Assembly (NCBI GenBank): GCA_025937665.1 | Contig: JAICQW010000129.1 | Span: 1-5,397, forward strand | From: Nitrososphaeraceae archaeon | GTDB taxonomy: Archaea; Thermoproteota; Nitrososphaeria; Nitrososphaerales; Nitrososphaeraceae | Direction of reading: 5' to 3' | Length of the DNA: 5,397 bases | Part shown: piece by piece, positions 1 through 5,248 of the stretch | Position numbering within the stretch: position 1 is the stretch's first letter | How the letters are laid out: each line of letters begins with the position of its first letter | Made by a program: the position numbers and the translations under genes | The notes under the pieces: model-generated | Databases searched by the model: none | What the model saw: the letters and a program-made list of their open reading frames with translations, nothing else | Told to the model about the DNA's origin: nothing

Positions 1-86
1 GTAACAATTGCTCCTGCTATGCACTCATAATTTAGTGATTCGATAAACTCTCGAATTTTGAGGGCTATTTCTTCCCTTTCGTGCAT
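1..86 (-). CDS. Hypothetical protein, N-terminal fragment (runs off left edge)
   Basis: An open frame on the minus strand starts with ATG at 86-84 and stays open to the window edge, giving 28 full codons. The peptide begins MHEREEIALKIREFIESLNY and goes on to ECIAGAIV. It has a charged, amphipathic helix pattern (EREEIALKIREFIESL) followed by a small hydrophobic stretch, which reads like a soluble protein rather than random translation. I do not recognise the family, and most of the gene lies outside the window. It is divergent from tatA, with 164 bases between the two starts. No Shine-Dalgarno sequence is seen, and only a weak TATA-like stretch (TTAAGTTT on the minus strand, 113-120) lies about 30 bases upstream. 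That it is a real gene is inferred from composition and position. Confidence 0.55.
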   Translation of the reverse strand, partial: MHEREEIALKIREFIESLNYECIAGAIV

Positions 87-250
87 CAATCTATTGAATT
101 AGGTACTAATTCAAACTTAATGAATCTTGTCTTAGAATCCCAATAAAATATCTACCTAGTTAGTTGACTATCTCGCATTGTAAAACTGTATTTACAATTT
201 GATTTTTGGCAAAGACTTATTTTTCATTTGGTTAGATCTAAACTATTCGT
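87..250. promoter_or_regulatory. Divergent intergenic promoter region before tatA
   Basis: This 164-base AT-rich gap separates two divergent genes, so it should hold both promoters. On the plus strand the best box A candidate for tatA is CTTATTTTT at 216-224, preceded by a purine-rich BRE-like AAAGA at 211-215. Its centre is about 31 bases before the tatA ATG, which predicts a 5' leader of only a few bases. No ribosome binding site is seen before the ATG. An inverted repeat at 177-198 lies just upstream of this box and is listed separately. The box matches the archaeal consensus only loosely. Confidence 0.4.
177..198. repeat. Perfect 8-bp inverted repeat, operator-like
   Basis: ATTGTAAA at 177-184 is the exact reverse complement of TTTACAAT at 191-198, with a 6-base spacer (ACTGTA). 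The 22-base dyad lies 53 bases before the tatA start and directly upstream of its candidate BRE/TATA element. That position and size suit a site for a dimeric winged-helix or Lrp-type regulator. The regulatory role is inference, since AT-rich DNA makes short dyads fairly often. Confidence 0.4.
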
Positions 251-577
251 ATGCTGGAAAATTACCTAATGAGCATAGGTGGTTCGGAATGGATAATCAT
301 TGGACTTCTTGTAGTTATTCTCTTATTTGGTTCAAAGAAATTACCTGAATTTTCAAGAACCATAGGAAGAGCTATGGGTGAATTTGAAAAGGTTCGTACG
401 ATGGCCCTTAAACAAAGAATCGATGATGATTATAATTATTTAGGGCCTCGAATTGCTCAGCCTGTCGACAATGAACGGCACAAACTCGAAATGCTAGCAG
501 AGTCTCTGGGGATAGATCATGTCAACAAAAATGATGAAGAATTAAGACTCCTTATTTTGGAGAAAATTAACAGATGA
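251..577 (+). CDS. tatA: Sec-independent (twin-arginine) translocase subunit TatA/TatE family
   Basis: TatA forms the membrane-thinning or pore element of the twin-arginine pathway, which exports folded, often cofactor-bearing proteins with TatC. The 108-residue protein has the full family layout. A short N-terminus with an acidic residue (E13) leads into one membrane helix (about 14-26, WIIIGLLVVILLF). The F26-G27 hinge follows, then SKKLPE and an amphipathic helix (about 31-52) carrying R36, R40, E44 and E46. The C-terminal part (52-108) is hydrophilic and ends in a helix-loop-helix-like segment (LAESLGID, then DEELRLLILEKI). ATG at 251 is taken as the start; ATG at 269 (M7, MSIGGSEW) is also possible and would still keep the membrane helix. 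The gene stands alone with no tatC beside it, which is common in archaea. A T-rich stretch follows the stop. TatA and TatB-like roles cannot be told apart from sequence, but the membrane helix and FG hinge make the family firm. Confidence 0.93.
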   Translation: MLENYLMSIGGSEWIIIGLLVVILLFGSKKLPEFSRTIGRAMGEFEKVRTMALKQRIDDDYNYLGPRIAQPVDNERHKLEMLAESLGIDHVNKNDEELRLLILEKINR

Positions 578-617
578 TTTTGACGTTCTTTTAGCATGAT
601 TTTTTGGACATTTTCTT
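578..617 (+). terminator. T-rich probable terminator after tatA
   Basis: Directly after the tatA stop are several T runs on the plus strand: TTTT near 578, a second TTTT near 589, six T at 600-605, and a T-rich tail to 617. Archaeal RNA polymerase terminates at such oligo-T tracts without needing a hairpin. This would separate tatA from gdhA, which has its own TATA box just downstream. Confidence 0.45.
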
Positions 618-618
618 T

Positions 619-632
619 CAAAATTTAAATAT
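619..632 (+). promoter_or_regulatory. BRE/TATA box of gdhA (leaderless promoter)
   Basis: TTTAAATAT at 624-632 is a near-consensus archaeal box A, preceded by an A-rich BRE-like CAAAA at 619-623. The box centre (628) is 26 bases before the gdhA ATG at 654, so transcription should begin at or within a base or two of the start codon. No Shine-Dalgarno sequence lies between. This is the clearest promoter in the window and supports the chosen gdhA start. Confidence 0.75.
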
Positions 633-653
633 CTGATTTTTTCAACTCACGTA

Positions 654-1919
654 ATGTCAAATTCTGCAATTAGTGGAATCAATCCATTTGAAGTGGCGCT
701 TACTCAGCTTGATGAAGTTTCATCTATTATAGGCCTTGATAAAGGACTCCATCAGTTTTTGGCTCAACCAAAACGGGTATTGACGGTATCTATTCCTGTA
801 AAAATGGATGATGGAACTATCAAGGTTTTTACTGGTTTTCGTTCTCAACATAATGATGCTTTAGGACCATTTAAAGGGGGAATCCGTTATCACCCTCAAG
901 TAACAATTGAAGAAGTCAAAGCGCTCTCTATGTGGATGACATGGAAATGCGCCATAGCAAATATCCCGTTTGGTGGTGGAAAGGGCGGTATAATATGCGA
1001 TCCAAAAAGTATGTCGGAAGGAGAATTAGAAAGAATGACCAGGAGGTATGCATATGGAATTTCAGATATCATTGGACCTTACAGGGATATTCCTGCTCCT
1101 GATGTATACACCGGTGGGAGAGAGATGGCTTGGATTATGGATACTTATTCTGTTATTAAGGGTAATTACATTCAACCTGAGGTGATCACAGGCAAACCAT
1201 TACAAATTGGAGGTTCCCTTGGGCGTAATGAAGCGACGGGTCGAGGTCTGGCAATTACAGTAAGAGAGGCTGCCAAGAAACTGAACATCGACATGAAAAG
1301 TGCAACCATTGTTGTACAGGGTTTTGGGAACGCTGGACAATTTGCTGCCCAGCTCGTTGAGGAACAAGGAGCAAAAGTTATTGGCGCTAGTGATTCAAAG
1401 GGATGCATAATAAACAAAAACGGAATCGATACTGCTTCACTCAGAAAACATAAAGAAAAAACCGGCTCTGTGTCAAATTTTCAGGGCACTCAATCTATAT
1501 CCAATAAGGAGCTTCTTGAAACGGAATGTACTATACTGATTCCTGCTGCTCTGGAAAATCAAATAACTAAAGATAATGTTGGAAATATAAAGACGAAAAT
1601 TGTTGCAGAAGCTGCCAACGGACCAACGACTCCTGATGCTGACAAGGTATTATATAATAACAATATCATGGTGATTCCAGATATTTTAGCCAACGGAGGA
1701 GGAGTTACAGTTTCCTACTTTGAATGGTTACAAAACTTGCGTAGGGAATATTGGACAGAAGCGGAAGTCAATGATAGGCTGGATACTAATATCACAAAGG
1801 CATTCTTGGGAGCTTATGATATCCACTTGAAACACAATACTGACATGAGAAAGGCAAGCATGATAGTTGCACTAAACAGAGTTGTAGATGCCATAAAGAT
1901 ACGAGGATTGTGGCCCTAA
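654..1919 (+). CDS. gdhA: Glutamate dehydrogenase (Glu/Leu/Phe/Val dehydrogenase family)
   Basis: A cytoplasmic hexameric-type enzyme that interconverts 2-oxoglutarate plus ammonium and glutamate using NAD(P)H, here probably a route of ammonia assimilation. Its 421 residues match the usual length of the family. The N-terminal substrate domain carries K74 (in FKGGIRYHP), K98 (MTWKCA), catalytic K110 (PFGGGKGG) and catalytic D150 (PAPDVYT). Their spacing (24, 12, 40) is the same as K89/K113/K125/D165 of the Clostridium symbiosum enzyme. The coenzyme domain has the Rossmann motif GFGNAG (223-228) and ASDS (245-248) at the end of the second strand. S354 in GGGVTVSYFEW matches the serine that, with K74, binds the glutamate side-chain carboxylate, favouring glutamate over leucine or phenylalanine. 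NAD versus NADP preference cannot be read safely. The start is supported by a TATA box 26 bases upstream. It stands apart from tatA and converges on the Fe-S carrier gene. Confidence 0.95.
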   Translation: MSNSAISGINPFEVALTQLDEVSSIIGLDKGLHQFLAQPKRVLTVSIPVKMDDGTIKVFTGFRSQHNDALGPFKGGIRYHPQVTIEEVKALSMWMTWKCAIANIPFGGGKGGIICDPKSMSEGELERMTRRYAYGISDIIGPYRDIPAPDVYTGGREMAWIMDTYSVIKGNYIQPEVITGKPLQIGGSLGRNEATGRGLAITVREAAKKLNIDMKSATIVVQGFGNAGQFAAQLVEEQGAKVIGASDSKGCIINKNGIDTASLRKHKEKTGSVSNFQGTQSISNKELLETECTILIPAALENQITKDNVGNIKTKIVAEAANGPTTPDADKVLYNNNIMVIPDILANGGGVTVSYFEWLQNLRREYWTEAEVNDRLDTNITKAFLGAYDIHLKHNTDMRKASMIVALNRVVDAIKIRGLWP

Positions 1920-1980
1920 CATTCAAAGTGTCACTAGGGCAATCGAGATTTTAAAAAAAGTAGCTAAAAAAAATTGTTTT
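1913..1980. terminator. Convergent terminator region between gdhA and the Fe-S carrier gene
   Basis: The 59-base gap between the two converging genes has oligo-T tracts on the minus strand, T8 (complement of 1966-1973) and T7 (complement of 1953-1959). These suit archaeal intrinsic termination of the Fe-S carrier transcript. For gdhA, an inverted repeat GCCCTA (1913-1918) / TAGGGC (1935-1940) straddles the stop codon with a 16-base loop. A TTTT (1949-1952) follows, with a second TTTT at 1977-1980. The minus-strand tracts are the firmer part; the hairpin's role is inferred. Confidence 0.5.
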
Positions 1981-2329
1981 ATTCAGTCGAGAAGGAATGT
2001 CCACATGAACACGATTTGGTTACATTTGGATTATTTATCTTGAAACCAGATCCCATGAGACTTTCGATATAATCAATGTTTGTTCCTTTAAGGTATTTTT
2101 GACTATAGCTGTCCACAATCATTTTAATTCCGTTTTGATCGATAACACTGTCATCTTCATCTGGTTTTTCTTCAAAACCCATGCCATATGAAAGGCCAGA
2201 ACAACCCCCACCAGAAACATAAACTCTGAGGTATAAACTATCCTTATTTTCTTGTTTCATAAATTCAGTTACTTTCTCAGCAGCTTTTGGACTAATTGTA
2301 ATCATTTGCGTTTGATGTGTACTTTCCAT
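1979..2329 (-). CDS. A-type iron-sulfur cluster carrier (HesB/IscA/SufA/ErpA family)
   Basis: Small cytoplasmic protein that receives an Fe-S cluster from the assembly machinery (SUF in most archaea) and hands it to target enzymes. The 116-residue product has the family's three cluster-binding cysteines: C43 in SGGGCSGLSYG, and C107 and C109 in the C-terminal SCSCGHSF. The conserved GSGFKINNPN (93-102) precedes the last two. Length is normal. ATG at 2329 is preferred because a TATA-like element lies about 27 bases upstream. ATG at 2305 (M9) would give MITISPKAAEKV, the usual family N-terminus, so the first eight residues are uncertain. Sequence does not separate the IscA, SufA and ErpA branches, so no symbol is given. 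It follows the acyl-CoA synthetase on the same strand at 85 bases but seems to have its own promoter. Confidence 0.93.
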   Translation of the reverse strand: MESTHQTQMITISPKAAEKVTEFMKQENKDSLYLRVYVSGGGCSGLSYGMGFEEKPDEDDSVIDQNGIKMIVDSYSQKYLKGTNIDYIESLMGSGFKINNPNVTKSCSCGHSFSTE

Positions 2330-2352
2330 TATTAGTACATGCCCAAATAAAC

Positions 2353-2366
2353 TATAATAACCTTTT
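2353..2366 (-). promoter_or_regulatory. BRE/TATA box of the A-type Fe-S carrier gene
   Basis: Read on the minus strand, AAAAGG (complement of 2361-2366) is followed by TTATTATA (complement of 2353-2360). The box centre lies about 27 bases before the ATG at 2329, the spacing of a leaderless archaeal promoter. No Shine-Dalgarno sequence is seen. It supports the longer start, because the second ATG at 2305 would leave a 24-base leader. Confidence 0.5.
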
Positions 2367-2414
2367 GAAAAATTGAATATTCGAGCAGAAACAAAAGTAG
2401 GGTATGAAATAAAA

Positions 2415-4535
2415 TTATTTCAAGCTTTCCTTAATGCTATGCCATTTTGCCAGGCTTCCAGCCGCAGTTATCCACGTGATTACAGATTGGTAGACCGGTA
2501 TGTTGAACTCTTCAATTTTCTTAGAAATCTTTTCGGTAAATGGACCACCCATGGCTCCTATTAGTATTGGTTTTTTCTTTTGTTTCTGAAAATCACCTAG
2601 AATATCAACTATTTTTTCTTCCAGTGGATCATCTTGGAACACAAACCAAGGCATAACGATATCTACATTGGGATCATCTAGGAATGCTTGAATAGCAAAC
2701 CGGTAATCATCAGCACTCGCAGAACCAGTAACGTCGCATGGATTACCAATTACATAGGTTGCAGGATAATGTTCCTTGAATGATTTCATTGTTTGATCAC
2801 TTAATTGAGCTAATTCCAGATTTAGTCTTTCAAAATTATCAATTGCAGCAATGATTGGTCCTGCTCCATTTGTAACCATCGCAATCTTGTTTCCTTTTGG
2901 AACTGGTTGCCAGGTCAAGGCCTTAAGTGCAGAAGTTAATTCCTCGTATGAATCCACGGAAATGATTCCTGTTTGTTCAAAGGCGCCACTTATTACAGCA
3001 AACGAGCCCCCAAGAGAGCCTGTGTGAGATGCTGCCTGCTTCGCACCTTTTGTAGATCTACCATTTTTGAAAACTACAATAGGTTTTTGATATTGTTTTA
3101 TGACATTCTTTGCCGAGTTCATAAACTTGCGACCGTCTCCCAGTCCTTCCACATACAAACCAATTACATTAGTACTCGGGTCCTGCGCCAAATAATGAAT
3201 CATATCAGCTTCATCAACATCCGATCTGTTACCATAAGAAATCATCTTACTCAAGCCAAATGCATCAGAAGTCTCCATGAATGCAATTCCAACAGTACCA
3301 CTTTGGGACAGGAATGATACATTTCCTTGCTTAGGTCTTAACATTCTAAGATGACCTTGAAATGCACAATCCAATCTGTTTTCCCCATTAAATATCCCAA
3401 TGCAGTTTGGACCAATTATTCTAACTTTTAATTCACGCGATAGATCTTGAACACGTTTCTCAATAGCAGCACGTTCTCCTCCAAGTTCCTTACCACCGCC
3501 AGATATTATTACCATGTTGTGGATATTCTTTTTTCCACATTCTTCAAGGAGATCTGGAACAAACTTTAGATCGACAGTTACAATAACTACGTCTACAGGA
3601 TCTTCAATGTCCATGAGATTTTTGTACGCTTTTACGCCCATTATTTCGGGATATCCCTTAGCGTTTACTGGATATACTTTACCTTTGTAATCATGTTTTA
3701 CAAGGCTTTCCATCACCGAATTTCCTATCTTACCTACCTCTGGTGATGCACCGATCAAAGCTACAGATTTTGCATTAAAAAATAAATCCATGTAGCTTGA
3801 ATCAGGGTTGGCCGTGGAAATTGCATCATCTGATGATTTGTCCTTTAGTATAATTTTTGCGTCCACCACGTAATAACTATCAGGATACACCACAACCGGA
3901 TTAAAATCAATACTTTCGTACTTTCCGGCCATATCCACTCCGAGGGTGCCAATATTTACAATTGCCTGACTCAGCATGTCCAAATCAATTGGCTTGGAAC
4001 CTCTGAATCCTTTCAGAATATCTTTTCCTCTTAGGGATTCCAACATCTTTGCCGCTTCTTTTTTCGTGACTGGCAGAACTCTGAATGAAACATCTTTGAA
4101 TAACTCCGTATAAATGCCACCGAGACCCACCATTATAGAGGGCCCAAATTGAGAATCATTTTGGAGACCAACAATTAATTCAACACCTTTTGGAACCATT
4201 TTTTCCAGTAATACTCCCTTAACATCAAATTTTTCCTTCAGTCGATTAAACATATCATCAAATGCTTTCTTAACTTCATCCTCAGAACTTAGTCCTACTT
4301 TAACACCACCAACATCTGTCTTATGTAGGATATCTGGAGAAACTATTTTTGCAACCAACGGAAATCCAATTTCTTTTGATTTCTGCACTGCTTCATCGCT
4401 GTTTGTCACAAGCGCATATTTTGGTACTTTGATTCCGTATTCACTAAGAATTTCCTTAGAGGATTCCTCTGTTATAACTCTTGGATTGCCTTTTGAAGAC
4501 TCTACAATATTTTGGATCTTTTGTTTGTCAACCAT
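2415..4535 (-). CDS. ADP-forming acyl-CoA synthetase, fused beta-alpha; likely 3-hydroxypropionyl- or 4-hydroxybutyryl-CoA synthetase
   Basis: Converts an organic acid, CoA and ATP into acyl-CoA, ADP and phosphate in the cytoplasm. In ammonia-oxidising archaea, enzymes of this type activate 3-hydroxypropionate and 4-hydroxybutyrate in the energy-saving 3HP/4HB CO2-fixation cycle. The 706 residues fold the beta and alpha subunits into one chain. An ATP-grasp part comes first (about 15-230), with PLVAKIVSPDILHKTDVGGV at 59-78, EKMVPKGVELIVG at 111-123 and IDFNPV at 209-214. A CoA-binding Rossmann domain follows (about 250-385: SVALIGASPEVGKIGNSV at 257-274, GPNCIG at 375-380). Ligase-CoA parts complete it (SFLSQSGTVG at 407-416, SDVDEADMI at 438-446). 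Both phosphate-shuttle histidines of ADP-forming acetyl-CoA synthetases appear present, H71 (ILHKTDVGGV) and H504 (SHTGSLGG). The chain looks complete, and a TATA-like element precedes the start. The exact acid (3-hydroxypropionate, 4-hydroxybutyrate or acetate) cannot be decided from sequence alone. Confidence 0.9.
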   Translation of the reverse strand: MVDKQKIQNIVESSKGNPRVITEESSKEILSEYGIKVPKYALVTNSDEAVQKSKEIGFPLVAKIVSPDILHKTDVGGVKVGLSSEDEVKKAFDDMFNRLKEKFDVKGVLLEKMVPKGVELIVGLQNDSQFGPSIMVGLGGIYTELFKDVSFRVLPVTKKEAAKMLESLRGKDILKGFRGSKPIDLDMLSQAIVNIGTLGVDMAGKYESIDFNPVVVYPDSYYVVDAKIILKDKSSDDAISTANPDSSYMDLFFNAKSVALIGASPEVGKIGNSVMESLVKHDYKGKVYPVNAKGYPEIMGVKAYKNLMDIEDPVDVVIVTVDLKFVPDLLEECGKKNIHNMVIISGGGKELGGERAAIEKRVQDLSRELKVRIIGPNCIGIFNGENRLDCAFQGHLRMLRPKQGNVSFLSQSGTVGIAFMETSDAFGLSKMISYGNRSDVDEADMIHYLAQDPSTNVIGLYVEGLGDGRKFMNSAKNVIKQYQKPIVVFKNGRSTKGAKQAASHTGSLGGSFAVISGAFEQTGIISVDSYEELTSALKALTWQPVPKGNKIAMVTNGAGPIIAAIDNFERLNLELAQLSDQTMKSFKEHYPATYVIGNPCDVTGSASADDYRFAIQAFLDDPNVDIVMPWFVFQDDPLEEKIVDILGDFQKQKKKPILIGAMGGPFTEKISKKIEEFNIPVYQSVITWITAAGSLAKWHSIKESLK

Positions 4536-4560
4536 CTTTATGAAAAAAGGTTTTCTTTGT

Positions 4561-4576
4561 TTTTAATTAACTTTAC
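4561..4576 (-). promoter_or_regulatory. BRE/TATA box of the acyl-CoA synthetase gene
   Basis: On the minus strand GTAAAG (complement of 4571-4576) leads into TTAATTAAAA (complement of 4561-4570). The box centre is about 30 bases before the ATG at 4535, predicting a leader of roughly four bases. No Shine-Dalgarno sequence is present. The synthetase can thus be transcribed independently of the regulator gene 74 bases upstream, though no T tract after that gene rules out read-through. Confidence 0.5.
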
Positions 4577-4609
4577 TCAAGCTAGGCATTAAGTTGGGTC
4601 TGGAACATG

Positions 4610-4957
4610 TCAGATACTTTCCAAAATATTATTTTTCTTTTTAAAAAAATTAGTCAATTTGAAGACAGTATTACAATGATTAAAAATACGTGAATTTCTG
4701 ACAATTTCCGATCGCATTTGACCAGTCAATTCATCATGAATTTGTAAATATTGCATTCCTTTTGGAGTAATGACATAGTTAAATTCACTATCAATAGATT
4801 TCAAAAGATTGTATTTCTTTAACTCAAAAATGAATTTCATAAACTGTGACGCTGTGAGTTGCGCCTGTAATTTTGAATATATCTCCTCGTAGTCACAGTT
4901 TTTGTGCGCTGTTTTTAGGATGATAACTATCACATCTAGCTTACTAAATGATTCCAC
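4610..4957 (-). CDS. Winged-helix DNA-binding regulator, HTH_45-like, GTG start
   Basis: A 115-residue basic protein that resembles the small winged-helix regulators expanded in Nitrososphaerota (HTH_45/ArnR-like). The pattern is a first helix (LDVIVIILKTA, 8-18), a helix-turn-helix (about 23-50: YEEIYSKLQ, LTASQFMKFIFELKKYNLL) and a beta wing with the typical YVITPKGMQYL (61-71). The tail is rich in Lys and Asn (about 95-115). The start is GTG at 4957-4955. The frame is open upstream to about 5068 but has no ATG, GTG or TTG there, and the domain begins where family members usually begin. A box A-like TTTTTATTTC (complement of 4977-4986) sits about 25 bases upstream. The target is unknown; it lies upstream of the acyl-CoA synthetase on the same strand. 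Its wing motif resembles that of the partial gene at 5249-5397. Family assignment is from pattern recognition, so moderate. Confidence 0.7.
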   Translation of the reverse strand: MESFSKLDVIVIILKTAHKNCDYEEIYSKLQAQLTASQFMKFIFELKKYNLLKSIDSEFNYVITPKGMQYLQIHDELTGQMRSEIVRNSRIFNHCNTVFKLTNFFKKKNNILESI

Positions 4958-5248
4958 AGAAGATAAGAAAATATATGAAATAAAAACCTCGTCAATAACT
5001 CTTATAGTAAATGGATTTCTACATTTTCCGGTAATTTTATTAGAATAATCATAAGAAAAAAGTAGATATTAAATTGACCATTAATATTGACATATTTTCT
5101 ATAAGATACATAAAACAAAGTATCCAATTAACCCTTTCGATAACCAGTCGCAATAGCAATAGCTGTTACTATATAGGATATTATACGTTGTATATTACAA
5201 AATACTGCAAAATATTAGCCATCAAAATTCATTTGGAGAAACTCAATT
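4958..5248. other. AT-rich intergenic region between two winged-helix genes
   Basis: A 291-base gap holding no convincing gene. At its left end is the likely minus-strand promoter of the regulator at 4610-4957: TTTTTATTTC (complement of 4977-4986), with TATATA at 4971-4976 as the alternative. At its right end the minus-strand transcript of the partial regulator should stop, but only short T runs are seen. The middle (about 5130-5220) contains small repeats such as two copies of CAATAG (5151-5162), a short dyad TATAC/GTATA (5182-5194), and AATACTGC near AATATT. These are weak and may be chance in AT-rich DNA. Confidence 0.4.

Noticed and set aside
1172..1417. Minus-strand 81-codon frame inside gdhA
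   Set aside because: It is antisense to the conserved Rossmann region of gdhA, and its protein shows no family features.
2373..2564. Plus-strand 63-codon frame over the 3' end of the acyl-CoA synthetase
   Set aside because: It is antisense to a strongly supported coding region and has no recognisable motif or promoter.
2973..3317. Plus-strand 114-codon frame inside the acyl-CoA synthetase
   Set aside because: Antisense shadow over the conserved ligase-CoA domain; the composition (many Cys, Arg, Ser) is typical of a reversed frame.
5151..5220. Short AT-rich repeats (two CAATAG copies, TATAC/GTATA dyad) considered as a repeat array or attachment site
   Set aside because: Units are 5-6 bases, too few and too irregular for a CRISPR or iteron array, and no integrase or tRNA gene lies nearby.
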